A stretch of DNA of 64,000 nt from CADEDV01 sp048498035 (GTDB lineage Bacteria > Bacteroidota > Bacteroidia > Chitinophagales > Chitinophagaceae): contig JBEHYT010000020.1 in NCBI GenBank assembly GCA_048498035.1, positions 12,159-76,158 on the forward strand, written 5' to 3'. Position 1 is the stretch's first letter. Every line of letters starts with the position of its first letter. A model generated the notes under the pieces. It did not search any database, was not told the DNA's origin, and saw only the letters and a list, made by a program, of their open reading frames with translations. Below are positions 17,046 through 24,496 of the stretch, piece after piece. The translations under genes and the position numbers were made by a program.

Positions 17046-17441
17046 TCAGGAACCCATGTAATTTCTACGGTTTATCGGTCGCTGATCTGCCTTTTGTGGC
17101 AGGGGAGGATCTTCCATGGTTTTGATCCAGATTGTTACCTCGCGGTAAATTGCCGGATTGGATCTCAACACCGCCTTTACATGCACTTTTGCCGGTTTAA
17201 AATCAGGAGTGAGGTATAATTCATTTCCTTCAAAAACGCCATCGCTGCTGGAAAAGTCAATTTCTTTCCCGGTCAGCGGCAACCAATTTCCGCTGTCCGT
17301 TTTCCCATCCACATTGATATAATTGTGCTGCCCCTTCTTCAGGCTGTCGGTGTACAGGTGAAAATAAATGCTGTCAATTTTCTGGGCCATGGACCGGCCG
17401 GCAGTAAAAAGGACAAGAAGAATGAGTAGACTTTTTTTCAT
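17046..17441 (-). CDS. Secreted protein of unknown function, 131 aa
   Basis: The ATG at 17441 gives a clean signal peptide (KKSLLILLVLFTAGRSMAQ, cleavage likely after AQ). Upstream in-frame codons to 17507 lack this character and were left out. The mature 110 residues look like a single beta-sandwich, with KIDSIYFHLYTDSLKKGQHNYINVDGK split near residues 21-47 and an EVTIWIKTM segment near residues 106-114, then a polar tail. I do not recognise a family. It is convergent with the transaldolase gene and stands alone on its strand, behind the 17544-18248 gene. Confidence 0.65.
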   Translation of the reverse strand: MKKSLLILLVLFTAGRSMAQKIDSIYFHLYTDSLKKGQHNYINVDGKTDSGNWLPLTGKEIDFSSSDGVFEGNELYLTPDFKPAKVHVKAVLRSNPAIYREVTIWIKTMEDPPLPQKADQRPINRRNYMGS

Positions 17442-17496
17442 ACTATCTAAATTCGCAAATTTGGTGCAAAACGCCGCGTAACCTGGGTTTTTAACA

Positions 17497-17519
17497 ACCG
17501 CGGGCACGGCTCCCGCGGT
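17497..17519 (-). terminator. Hairpin after the 17544-18248 gene
   Basis: ACCGCGGG (17497-17504) and CCCGCGGT (17512-17519) form an 8-bp GC-rich stem with a 7-nt loop, about 25 bp after the stop of the minus-strand gene. The following minus-strand bases TTGTTAAAAA are only partly T-rich, so termination strength is uncertain. Confidence 0.45.
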
Positions 17520-17543
17520 GTCGTTTAGCCATGAAAAACAAAA

Positions 17544-18248
17544 TTAATACCGGGGCTCGCGATTGTTAGCCGGAAGGCTGCCGGTAATACTGCCAGTTGC
17601 ATCCCAGGTAGTTACCGTTCCGGTTTGATTATCCTGCGCGCCGATAAAGCCAATACGTTCTCCCGCGCCATTATATATTCCAACGCGTCCGCCCGCTTCG
17701 GGGGTAGACATGCGCAGGGTTTCTGTGCCTTTGTTGGACAGCGAAAAATATCCGCCGCCGTCCGTGGTATAAGAAAGCCACGCCATCTTATCGCCGTTTT
17801 GGTCGTTGAGCCTGAAGTAGCCGGTTTTGGCATCTGTTACACCAGATTCCATGGCTTCATTTCCATCCTGGTTAAAGAGCGCGAGGTAACCACCTCCATT
17901 GGAAGAATTGGTTACTTTGAACAGCACGTTGCCGTCTGCGTCAAATGTATTGATACCGCCGGTGTTGTCGTTGCTGGTAAAAAGACTTACCAGCGGTTTG
18001 CCTGCCGGCGTATAAGTACTGAACTGCCCGTTCCCGTTTTCCTGGTTCATTTCTGCCAATACATGCCCGTCGTTGTCCACCACCTGGAAGGATTTCGCCT
18101 GGATCACATCCGGCGCGTCTGTTTTCCTGCTGTGAAAAGACATCAGGGCTACAAACCCGGCAACTGCAAAAAGCGCCAGGAATCCGCGGCGGTACCATTT
18201 CAGGTTGTTTTCAAGCGACAGGATCCGTTGTTCTAAAGATTGGCTCAT
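17544..18248 (-). CDS. Membrane-anchored beta-repeat protein of unknown function
   Basis: A 234-residue protein. The ATG at 18248 starts a short coiled-coil-like N-terminus (SLEQRILSLENNLKWYRR), then one transmembrane helix (GFLALFAVAGFVALMSF, about residues 21-37). The remainder is Gly/Asn/Asp-rich with an approximately 20-30-residue beta repeat, seen in phrases such as VDNDGHVLAEMNQENGNG, FDADGNVLFKVTNSSNGGGY, FNQDGNEAMESGV and NDQNGDKMAWLS. This suggests a solenoid or beta-propeller-like fold on the periplasmic face. I do not recognise the family and cannot assign a function. The longer in-frame extension to 18296 has no support. Confidence 0.65.
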   Translation of the reverse strand: MSQSLEQRILSLENNLKWYRRGFLALFAVAGFVALMSFHSRKTDAPDVIQAKSFQVVDNDGHVLAEMNQENGNGQFSTYTPAGKPLVSLFTSNDNTGGINTFDADGNVLFKVTNSSNGGGYLALFNQDGNEAMESGVTDAKTGYFRLNDQNGDKMAWLSYTTDGGGYFSLSNKGTETLRMSTPEAGGRVGIYNGAGERIGFIGAQDNQTGTVTTWDATGSITGSLPANNREPRY

Positions 18249-18365
18249 ACGTCGAATTTTAGTGGTAAATAATAGCCAGAAGCGGCAGCAACACAAAATG
18301 GTTGCGTTACAATTCTTAAAGTTCCCCTTAAAACCGAAGAAATCCTGTTAATGACCGGTAAACGC

Positions 18366-18710
18366 TTATTTTCTGCGGGTTTTACGCTGGCGGGTAGAAG
18401 GGGCGGATGTATCCAGGAAATGGCCCAACTGGTCCAGCTTATCGTTCCAGAAGCGCTGGTAAGGCTGTAGCCAGCCTGCGATGGGCTGCAGGGCTGCTGG
18501 GTTAGCCTGGCAATAACGTTCCCTGCCGTCGTTCTGTAGCGTTACCAGGCCGCATTCCGCCAGGATCCGGATATGCCTGGAAATAGCAGGCCGGCTAATC
18601 GAAAACCGGCTTGCAACGGTGTTAAGGGTCAACGGCTGGTCTACCACCATGGAAATGATCGCCCGGCGGGTGGGGTCAGCAATCGCATGAAAAACATCTC
18701 TCCTGCTCAT
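18366..18710 (-). CDS. ArsR/SmtB-type winged-helix repressor
   Basis: A 114-residue transcription regulator of the ArsR superfamily. The DNA-binding core is DVFHAIADPTRRAIISMVV (about residues 5-23) followed by SRFSISRPAISRHIRILAECGLV (split near 35-57), the recognition helix region; a YCQANPAALQPI segment leads to the tail. No metal-binding Cys/His cluster of the ELCVCDL type is present, so it is probably not a metal sensor; this subgroup often sits beside SRPBCC/AHSA1 genes, but none is adjacent here. The ATG at 18710 directly abuts a perfect palindrome (18710-18731) that overlaps its own predicted -7 element, which implies autorepression. An upstream in-frame ATG at 18791 is unlikely. Confidence 0.88.
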   Translation of the reverse strand: MSRRDVFHAIADPTRRAIISMVVDQPLTLNTVASRFSISRPAISRHIRILAECGLVTLQNDGRERYCQANPAALQPIAGWLQPYQRFWNDKLDQLGHFLDTSAPSTRQRKTRRK

Positions 18711-18735
18711 TTGTAACCATTTGGTTACAAAAATA
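18710..18735 (-). promoter_or_regulatory. ArsR-type operator overlapping its -7 element
   Basis: TTTGTAACC (18710-18718) and GGTTACAAA (18723-18731) form a perfect 9-bp inverted repeat with a 4-nt spacer. The minus-strand sequence TATTTTTG (18735 to 18728) matches TAnnTTTG and overlaps the right arm, so binding should block the repressor promoter. The divergent sugar dehydrogenase starts at 18805 and could share control. Confidence 0.7.
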
Positions 18736-18804
18736 CGATATCGGGGGCATGGTAATTGTGGACTAAGAAAAACGTTGCACCTCATTTTCAATTAATTTTA
18801 GACC

Positions 18805-20091
18805 ATGAAAATCACTTTTTACCTACTTGCTTTACTATCCCTGGCGGCCTGTAATAATGGCGCCGACACTAAATCCGCTGCGGGTGATTCCACTGCCACC
18901 TCCAACGCTGTTGACAGCACCGCTGGCAGTATTACGTTGCCATCCGGGTTTAAATTAAGTGTGATACAGTCGGGCCTCGGGCATACCCGGCACCTGGTGG
19001 TGAATACCAATGGTGATATTTATGTAAAGCTGGATAAGTTGAAAGATGGCAAGGGCATCCTGGTACTCCGGGATGTAAAAAAAGACGGCCACTACAGTGT
19101 TGTAAAAAGTTTTGGCAACTATACCGGCACCGGTATTGCAATCAAGAATGGGTATCTATATGCATCCTCGGATGCAGAGGTGTTCCGGTATAAACTGGTT
19201 AATGATGAAGTAGAACACCCCGATGCTCCTGAAAAAATTGTTACCGGGCTGGTGAATATGAATGAGCACACGTCCAAATCCATAACGCTCGATAATGCCG
19301 GTTATTTATATGTAAATATCGGCGCTCCTTCCAACTCCTGCCAGGTGCAGGACCGGACGCCCGGTTCGCCTGCTCAAAATCCTTGTCCGATTCTTGAAAA
19401 GGCCGGTGGTATCTGGCAATTCAAGGCAAACGTTCCCAATCAGTCTTATGCACAGGGCGTGCGCTATGCAACGGGCTTACGGAATGTGGTAGGGTTGGAT
19501 TGGAATACGGGCATCAATGAATTGTTTGTGATGCAGCACGGCCGCGACCAATTATCCGATCTTTTTCCCAAACAATATACGCCTGAGCAAAGCGCTGAAC
19601 TTCCGGCAGAAGAATTTTTTATGATCAAAAAAGGAAGTGATTGCGGTTGGCCTTATTGCTATTATGATGGAGCGCAACAAAAGAAAGTGCTGGCGCCGGA
19701 ATACGGTGGGGATGGGAAAAAGCAGGATATCTGCGCCAGCAAAACACAACCGATCATGGCATTCCCTGCGCACTGGGCGCCGAATGGCTTGTTGTTTTAT
19801 ACGGGTAATATGTTTCCTGAAAAATACCGGAATGGTGCGTTTATCGCTTTTCACGGAAGCTGGAACCGCGCGCCGCTTAAACAAGCCGGTTATAAAGTAG
19901 TATTTGTTCCTTTTAAAGACGGGAAACCTGCAGGTAACTACGAAGTTTTTGCAGATGGATTTGCAGGCTCCGCTGCTATCGACGGATCATCACAGGCAAA
20001 GTACCGCCCCTGCGGACTGGCACAGGGACCTGATGGAGCATTGTATATTTCCGATGATAAGGAAGGACAGATCTGGAAGGTAAGCTATTGA
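18805..20091 (+). CDS. PQQ-dependent sugar dehydrogenase, sorbosone dehydrogenase-like lipoprotein
   Basis: A 428-residue periplasmic lipoprotein: signal KITFYLLALLSLAAC with lipobox Cys at residue 16, then a Ser/Thr/Asp-rich linker to about residue 45. The rest is a six-bladed beta-propeller of the soluble glucose/sorbosone dehydrogenase family, which oxidises sugars with PQQ. Family-like blocks include TRHLVVNTNGDIYVKL, GLRNVVGLDWN, FVMQHGRDQLSDLFP, DCGWPYCYYDG and FHGSWNRAPLKQAGYKV (about residues 351-367), ending in PDGALYISDDKEGQIWKV. The substrate is unknown and PQQ may come from outside. It is divergent from the ArsR-type repressor gene, whose operator lies 75 bp upstream of the start. 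Confidence 0.88.
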   Translation: MKITFYLLALLSLAACNNGADTKSAAGDSTATSNAVDSTAGSITLPSGFKLSVIQSGLGHTRHLVVNTNGDIYVKLDKLKDGKGILVLRDVKKDGHYSVVKSFGNYTGTGIAIKNGYLYASSDAEVFRYKLVNDEVEHPDAPEKIVTGLVNMNEHTSKSITLDNAGYLYVNIGAPSNSCQVQDRTPGSPAQNPCPILEKAGGIWQFKANVPNQSYAQGVRYATGLRNVVGLDWNTGINELFVMQHGRDQLSDLFPKQYTPEQSAELPAEEFFMIKKGSDCGWPYCYYDGAQQKKVLAPEYGGDGKKQDICASKTQPIMAFPAHWAPNGLLFYTGNMFPEKYRNGAFIAFHGSWNRAPLKQAGYKVVFVPFKDGKPAGNYEVFADGFAGSAAIDGSSQAKYRPCGLAQGPDGALYISDDKEGQIWKVSY

Positions 20092-20142
20092 GGTGTGTGG
20101 TTTAATAGACCAACACCAGGGAAGCGGTCGCTTTACCGCAGG

Positions 20143-20442
20143 TTACGCTTCCTCTTTCCAAAGCACATCCTGGAATTCCGGTTTTTTTTGAATGATCGCC
20201 CCTGCGAAAGGGCATAGCGGGAGAATTTTCAGGTGATGTGCCCGTGCATAATCTACGGCGTGATGCACCAGTTGCAGTCCCACGCCTTTGCCTTTTAGCT
20301 GGTCATTTACTTCAGTATGTTCAATAACCATTTTATCCGGGTGGGTTTGCGAAATGTGATAGGTCATTTCTGCAAGAACGCCATCATCTCCCTGTACAAA
20401 AAAAACGCCGTGGTTGCCGGTTTCCCGTTGATGTATCTGCAT
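20143..20442 (-). CDS. Small GNAT-like acetyltransferase (YjdJ/Gtn type)
   Basis: A 99-residue protein of the short GCN5-related family (Acetyltransf_CG type). The acetyl-CoA loop is seen in QLKGKGVGLQLVHHAVDYARA (split about residues 50-70), and KILPLCPFAGAIIQKKPEF near the C-terminus is the typical family ending with a conserved Cys-Pro. The N-terminal half has the short beta strands GVFFVQGDDGVLAEMTYHI. The ATG at 20442 fits the family length; the in-frame extension to 20529 would overlap the next gene. Substrate unknown. It lies 10 bp after the stop of the upstream gene and is probably co-transcribed with it. Confidence 0.85.
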   Translation of the reverse strand: MQIHQRETGNHGVFFVQGDDGVLAEMTYHISQTHPDKMVIEHTEVNDQLKGKGVGLQLVHHAVDYARAHHLKILPLCPFAGAIIQKKPEFQDVLWKEEA

Positions 20443-20452
20443 TGATAAAGAA

Positions 20453-21223
20453 TTAAATAGTACGGTGTCGCTGCTGCGCACGAAAAAACTGTTCTGTAAA
20501 TACCGGGTTGATCTTTGAATAGAAGTCAATCAGCATTTTCACTTTCGCGTGGATACGCGGGTAATTATCAACGATTTTCCAAAAGCCACGGTCGGGGCAA
20601 AACAGGTTTTGTGCCAATGTATTTACGTCATTTTCCAGGCTCGACATCGCGTATTGTGTAATCAGTCCGCGTTTAGCTAAGATGGTATCCAGTTCCTGTG
20701 ATGATGCATTGTTTCGGATGGCCCCTACGCCATCTTCAGGATCATTGTAATCAAATCCCGGTTCATTTGCCTTTTTCCACGCTGTGGTGTCCAGGAAATC
20801 TGGATAATTACGTAGCAGGATGCTGGAAAATTCATGGTGAAATGTTTGCTCCAGGTATTGATTGGTGAAGCCGTTGGCCATTCCGTCATTACTCAGGTAA
20901 AGCGCATTTTCTGAGTTGGTGCCGCCATAGCCAACGTTGTAAAAGCTCATTTTGCGAACCCAGAAAACCGAACGTAAGTTTTGCTTTAGTACATTTTCGG
21001 GGTATTTGTTGATGGCTTTAACAGTAACCTGTATGCTGCGTGATATTTCTGCCGGATCAATCGATTCTGCATCAGCACTGATAGGTTCCACCTGCCAACT
21101 GGGTGGGAAGATGGCTTTGCTATAGGCTGCTGTAACGCTTACGCCCTTTACCAGCGTATCCCCGGGGCCGGCAAAGAGAAAGTGGGGCAGGAATAATAAA
21201 AGAAATGCGATAAATGGTTTCAT
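20453..21223 (-). CDS. Secreted metallopeptidase-like protein with incomplete HExxH
   Basis: A 256-residue secreted protein with signal KPFIAFLLLFLPHFLFAG. The central region YLEQTFHHEFSSILLRNYPDF (split near residues 123-143) resembles the zinc-helix of putative metallopeptidases of Bacteroidota, but the motif reads HEFSS, lacking the second His of HExxH; activity is therefore doubtful. Downstream EDGVGAIRNNASSQELD and FWKIVDNYPRIHAKVKMLIDFY resemble the helical part of the same proteins. I cannot assign a substrate. The stop is 10 bp upstream of the acetyltransferase start. The divergent region upstream holds the trp promoter. Confidence 0.65.
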   Translation of the reverse strand: MKPFIAFLLLFLPHFLFAGPGDTLVKGVSVTAAYSKAIFPPSWQVEPISADAESIDPAEISRSIQVTVKAINKYPENVLKQNLRSVFWVRKMSFYNVGYGGTNSENALYLSNDGMANGFTNQYLEQTFHHEFSSILLRNYPDFLDTTAWKKANEPGFDYNDPEDGVGAIRNNASSQELDTILAKRGLITQYAMSSLENDVNTLAQNLFCPDRGFWKIVDNYPRIHAKVKMLIDFYSKINPVFTEQFFRAQQRHRTI

Positions 21224-21242
21224 ACTATAAAGCTAAAAAGAA

Positions 21243-21273
21243 TTTGGCGATGTTGAATTTGCTGTTATATTTG
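21243..21273 (+). promoter_or_regulatory. trp operon promoter
   Basis: TTTG at 21243-21246, a spacer of exactly 19 nt, then TATATTTG at 21266-21273: a full match to the Bacteroidota consensus (TTTG, N19, TAnnTTTG). Transcription should start near 21279, at or close to the first ATG of the leader peptide, so the leader may be read from a leaderless or nearly leaderless mRNA. Confidence 0.8.
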
Positions 21274-21278
21274 TGATC

Positions 21279-21341
21279 ATGAAAGCGACAATGAATATCA
21301 ACCAGTGGTGGTGGCATACAACTCGAAGAAGGGGTTTGTAA
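21279..21341 (+). CDS. trpL: trp operon leader peptide with three tandem Trp codons
   Basis: A 20-codon ORF, MKATMNINQWWWHTTRRRGL, with three consecutive TGG codons at 21306-21314. It begins 6 nt after a perfect promoter -7 element and ends 30 nt before an intrinsic terminator that precedes trpE. This is the layout of an attenuator leader peptide: ribosome stalling at the Trp codons when charged tRNA-Trp is scarce changes the RNA fold downstream. Initiation may be at 21279 or at the second ATG (21291); both keep the Trp codons. No other role is likely for so short an ORF in this place. Confidence 0.85.
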   Translation: MKATMNINQWWWHTTRRRGL

Positions 21342-21407
21342 TGTCATTGCTATATGGCTGTAAACATACTACAAAGCCCCGAAATTATTCGGGGCTTTGT
21401 TCTTTTT
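21315..21407 (+). promoter_or_regulatory. trp attenuator: four alternating RNA segments and terminator
   Basis: Segment 1 CATACAACTC (21315-21324) can pair with segment 2 GGGGTTTGTAATG (21331-21343) with two bulges. Segment 2 can instead pair with segment 3 (TACAAAGCCCC, 21370-21380; GGGG to CCCC, TTTGTA to TACAAA, one bulged G). Segment 3 (ACAAAGCCCCGAA, 21371-21383) forms a perfect 13-bp stem with segment 4 (21388-21400), followed by a T tract to 21407. A ribosome stalled on the Trp codons masks segment 1 and frees the 2:3 antiterminator; one reaching the stop at 21339 masks segment 2 and allows the terminator. Confidence 0.85.
21371..21407 (+). terminator. Intrinsic terminator of the trp leader
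   Basis: A perfect 13-bp stem ACAAAGCCCCGAA / TTCGGGGCTTTGT with loop ATTA, followed by TTCTTTTT. It lies between the leader peptide and trpE and is the 3:4 hairpin of the attenuator. Confidence 0.9.
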
Positions 21408-21426
21408 AGGGCATACTGAAAATTTT

Positions 21427-22851
21427 ATGAGAACAACGAACGTAACAACAACCTGTAAGCGACTTTTGGCGGATGTGTATACGCCGGTGGGGATCTATCT
21501 CCGCCTGCGTGATCGCTTCAGGGATACGATCCTGCTGGAAAGCACAGATCATCATGCGGCAGAAAACAGCTGGTCGTTTATTTGTATCAATGCAATCGCG
21601 GGGATCGAGATCAGTTCACCGCGGCAGGTGGAATATAAACTACCGGGTGAGAAGCCTGAACATCATGACCTGGATGCCGGGGATCGTGTACCTGCGTTAT
21701 TGCAGCAATTTATGCAACGTTTTTCACTGCAGCCCGGTGAACAAAAAGAAGCGCGTTTTGCGCAGGGCCTGTTTGGTTACACGGCTTATGATGCCATTCG
21801 TTTTTTTGACACAATCCAACTTGCGGAAAAAAAGGAACAAAGTTCCGGGACAGCCATCCCGCTGATGCGCTACCGGTTTTACCAGTACGTCATCGCTTTT
21901 AATCACTTCAAGGACGAGCTTTTTATTTGTGAAAACCATGTAGCAGGTGTGGAAAGTGAAGCCGGGTTGGTGGAATCATTGATCCGCAGTAAAGATGTGC
22001 CTGTTTATCCTTTTCGCCTGAAAGGCGAAGAAACCTCCAACATGAGTGATGAGGAATACCGCGAGATGGTGGTAAAAGGAATTGCATCCTGCCAGCGTGG
22101 AGATGTGTTCCAGATTGTGCTGAGCCGTCGTTTTCGTCAGGGGTTTACGGGAGATGAATTTAATGTGTACAGAACGCTCCGCAGCGTGAATCCTTCTCCA
22201 TACCTGTTCTTCTTTGATTACGGGGATTACAAGCTGATGGGGTCATCGCCGGAGGCGCAATTGATTGTGGAGAATGGGGAAGCGATCGTGCATCCGATTG
22301 CGGGAACATTTAAACGTACGGGTGATGAAAACCTGGACCGTGAAGCTACGCAACGTTTGTTGCAGGATGCCAAAGAAAATGCAGAACACGTAATGCTGGT
22401 TGACCTGGCGCGTAATGATCTGAGCCGTGTTTGTGAGAACGTGCAGGTGAAGCACTACAAACAGGTGCAATATTATTCGCACGTCATTCACCTTGTGAGC
22501 GAAGTAGCGGGAACTGTGCCGGCGCAGGCCAACCTGTTTGAATTGCTCGCCAATACATTTCCTGCGGGAACGTTAAGCGGTGCGCCTAAATTCAAGGCCA
22601 TGGAACTGATTGATCAATACGAGCCCACAGCCCGAAGCTATTATGGTGGCGCGATTGGATTTATCGACTGGCAGGGCCGTTGCAACCATGCTATCATGAT
22701 TCGAACCTTTTTGAGTTGTGATAATACGCTGACCTACCAGGCAGGCGCGGGTGTAGTGGTGGCCAGCATTCCGGAAAATGAATTGCAGGAAGTGAATAAT
22801 AAACTGGGAGCGTTGAAAAAGGCGTTGCTATTGGCAGAAGAACTGGATTAA
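21427..22851 (+). CDS. trpE: Anthranilate synthase component I
   Basis: TrpE converts chorismate to anthranilate with ammonia supplied by TrpG, the first step of tryptophan synthesis. The 474 residues hold the N-terminal regulatory part with the Trp-binding motif LLES (residues 36-39), which predicts feedback inhibition, and the chorismate-binding domain with SPYLFFFDYGDYKLMGSSPE (split about 267-286), HPIAGTFKRT and FPAGTLSGAPKFKAM near 380-394. ATG 21427 is chosen because an in-frame TTG at 21397 lies inside the terminator stem. It is the first gene of trpEGDCFBA; expression depends on readthrough of the attenuator. Fragment YGGAIGFIDWQGRCN near residue 411 is also diagnostic. Confidence 0.97.
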   Translation: MRTTNVTTTCKRLLADVYTPVGIYLRLRDRFRDTILLESTDHHAAENSWSFICINAIAGIEISSPRQVEYKLPGEKPEHHDLDAGDRVPALLQQFMQRFSLQPGEQKEARFAQGLFGYTAYDAIRFFDTIQLAEKKEQSSGTAIPLMRYRFYQYVIAFNHFKDELFICENHVAGVESEAGLVESLIRSKDVPVYPFRLKGEETSNMSDEEYREMVVKGIASCQRGDVFQIVLSRRFRQGFTGDEFNVYRTLRSVNPSPYLFFFDYGDYKLMGSSPEAQLIVENGEAIVHPIAGTFKRTGDENLDREATQRLLQDAKENAEHVMLVDLARNDLSRVCENVQVKHYKQVQYYSHVIHLVSEVAGTVPAQANLFELLANTFPAGTLSGAPKFKAMELIDQYEPTARSYYGGAIGFIDWQGRCNHAIMIRTFLSCDNTLTYQAGAGVVVASIPENELQEVNNKLGALKKALLLAEELD

Positions 22852-22894
22852 TGCTCAATTGATACTGCCGGAAACGGCGCTAAACAAATTGGAA

Positions 22895-23476
22895 ATGAAA
22901 TTACTGGTGTTCGATAATTATGATTCGTTTACCTACAACCTGGTTCACCTGGTGGAGAAAATAAGCCATGTGAAAGTGGATGTGTTCCGGAATGATGAGT
23001 TGCCGTTGGAGAAAGTGGCGGCGTATGACAAGATCATTCTCTCTCCTGGTCCGGGTATACCCGAAGAAGCGGGATTATTGCTCCCGCTGATTCGTGAATA
23101 TGCTGCGCAAAAATCGATCCTTGGTGTTTGCCTGGGACACCAGGCTATAGGGGAGGCATTCGGCGGTACGCTGTTAAATTTAACATCGGTATATCATGGC
23201 GTTGCCACGATGATCACAACAGCCGGTCTGCCGCATTCGCCGTTATTTAACGAACTGCCGGATGACCTGGAAGTTGGCCGGTATCATTCGTGGGTAATTG
23301 CTGAAGAAAATTTCCCGGCAGAACTTGAAATTACGGCCCGCGATGAAAATGGTTATATCATGGCGCTTCAGCACCGGTCTTATGATATCCAGGGTGTTCA
23401 GTTTCACCCGGAGAGTGTGCTAACGCCGTTGGGAGAACAGATCATGCGCAACTGGTTGCTGGATAAAAAGGATTAA
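22895..23476 (+). CDS. trpG: Anthranilate synthase component II, glutamine amidotransferase
   Basis: This 193-residue class I glutamine amidotransferase releases ammonia from glutamine for TrpE. The catalytic Cys79 lies in GVCLGHQAIGEAFGG (77-91), the oxyanion block is SPGPGIPEEAG (50-60), and the His-Glu pair is in VQFHPESVLTP near residue 173. The start ATG at 22895 gives the canonical MKLLVFDNYDSFTYNLVHL opening; upstream in-frame codons are not supported. The stop overlaps the start of trpD (TAATG). The specific adjacency to trpE and trpD argues for trpG rather than pabA, although such subunits are sometimes shared with folate synthesis. Confidence 0.96.
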   Translation: MKLLVFDNYDSFTYNLVHLVEKISHVKVDVFRNDELPLEKVAAYDKIILSPGPGIPEEAGLLLPLIREYAAQKSILGVCLGHQAIGEAFGGTLLNLTSVYHGVATMITTAGLPHSPLFNELPDDLEVGRYHSWVIAEENFPAELEITARDENGYIMALQHRSYDIQGVQFHPESVLTPLGEQIMRNWLLDKKD

Positions 23477-24480
23477 TGAACAGGAGTATGAAAAAAGTAT
23501 TGCAATATTTATTTGAGCATAAAACCCTTAGCCGGCCGATGGCCCGGGAGGTATTGGTTAATATTGGAAAGGGCATTTACAATGAGCATGAAGTAACTGC
23601 TTTTATGACGGTATTCCTGATGCGTAGCATAACGATTGATGAACTGCAGGGCTTTCGGGATGCGTTGCTGGAACTCTGTGTGCCGGTAGACCTTGGCACT
23701 ACCAATTGTATTGATATTGTAGGCACTGGAGGTGACGGGAAGAATACGTTTAATATTTCCACGCTCAGTTGTTTTATTGTGGCGGGAACGGGGCAGCAGG
23801 TGGCCAAGCATGGGAATTATGGGGCTTCTTCGGTGAGTGGCGCTTCAAATGTGATGGAACAACTGGGGTATGTTTTTAAGAATGATTCAGCCCGTTTAAA
23901 AAATGAAATAGAGCAGGCCGGCATTTGTTTCCTTCATGCGCCGCTATTTCATCCCGCGCTCAAAGCGGTAGGCCCCATCCGGAAGAACCTGGCGATGCGC
24001 ACGTTCTTCAATATGCTGGGACCAATGGTAAATCCAGCTCACCCTGCTTTTCAACTGGTGGGCGTATTTAACCTGGAAATGGCGCGGATCTATAACTACC
24101 TGCTGCAGTTGTCGGGCGGGCGTTTTACAATCATTCACAGTCTGGATGGTTACGATGAAATTTCATTAACGGCAGATACCAAGGTAATCACCAATACGGG
24201 AGAACGTATTATGACACCGCTTCAATTAGGAAAAAGGAATGTAGCGCCCGTTGATATTCATGGTGGAAATTCCGTGGAAGAAGCGGCTGCCATTTTTAAG
24301 AAGATCCTGCATGGAGAGGGCAGTTGGGCGCAAAATGCGGTGGTATTAGCCAATGCTGCCATGGCATTGCACAGCACCGGAAGCTATGCCACCTATTCAG
24401 ATGCATACCAGGCTGCCGTGGAAAGTCTTGAAGCAGGAAAAGCAGCGGCAGCGTTGCAAAAACTGATTGCGATTCAATAA
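23476..24480 (+). CDS. trpD: Anthranilate phosphoribosyltransferase
   Basis: TrpD joins anthranilate to PRPP, giving phosphoribosylanthranilate. The 334 residues contain the PRPP-binding glycine loop VGTGGDGKNTFNIST (about residues 78-92), KHGNYGASSVSGASNVMEQLG (split 112-132) and LGPMVNPAHP (about 181-190). The first ATG at 23476 overlaps the trpG stop; a second ATG at 23488 fits homologues equally well, so the start may be four codons later. Position in the operon and motif set make the identification certain. Confidence 0.96.
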   Translation: MNRSMKKVLQYLFEHKTLSRPMAREVLVNIGKGIYNEHEVTAFMTVFLMRSITIDELQGFRDALLELCVPVDLGTTNCIDIVGTGGDGKNTFNISTLSCFIVAGTGQQVAKHGNYGASSVSGASNVMEQLGYVFKNDSARLKNEIEQAGICFLHAPLFHPALKAVGPIRKNLAMRTFFNMLGPMVNPAHPAFQLVGVFNLEMARIYNYLLQLSGGRFTIIHSLDGYDEISLTADTKVITNTGERIMTPLQLGKRNVAPVDIHGGNSVEEAAAIFKKILHGEGSWAQNAVVLANAAMALHSTGSYATYSDAYQAAVESLEAGKAAAALQKLIAIQ

Positions 24481-24496
24481 AACTGAAAAGGGGACG

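Noticed and set aside
17625..18236. A 203-codon plus-strand frame
   Set aside because: Covers the opposite strand of the membrane-anchored beta-repeat gene, whose start and transmembrane helix are more convincing; the plus-strand product is Arg/Val/Phe-rich without a recognisable domain.
21397..21426. TTG start of trpE at 21397
   Set aside because: It lies inside the attenuator terminator stem and adds residues not found in TrpE; ATG 21427 fits.
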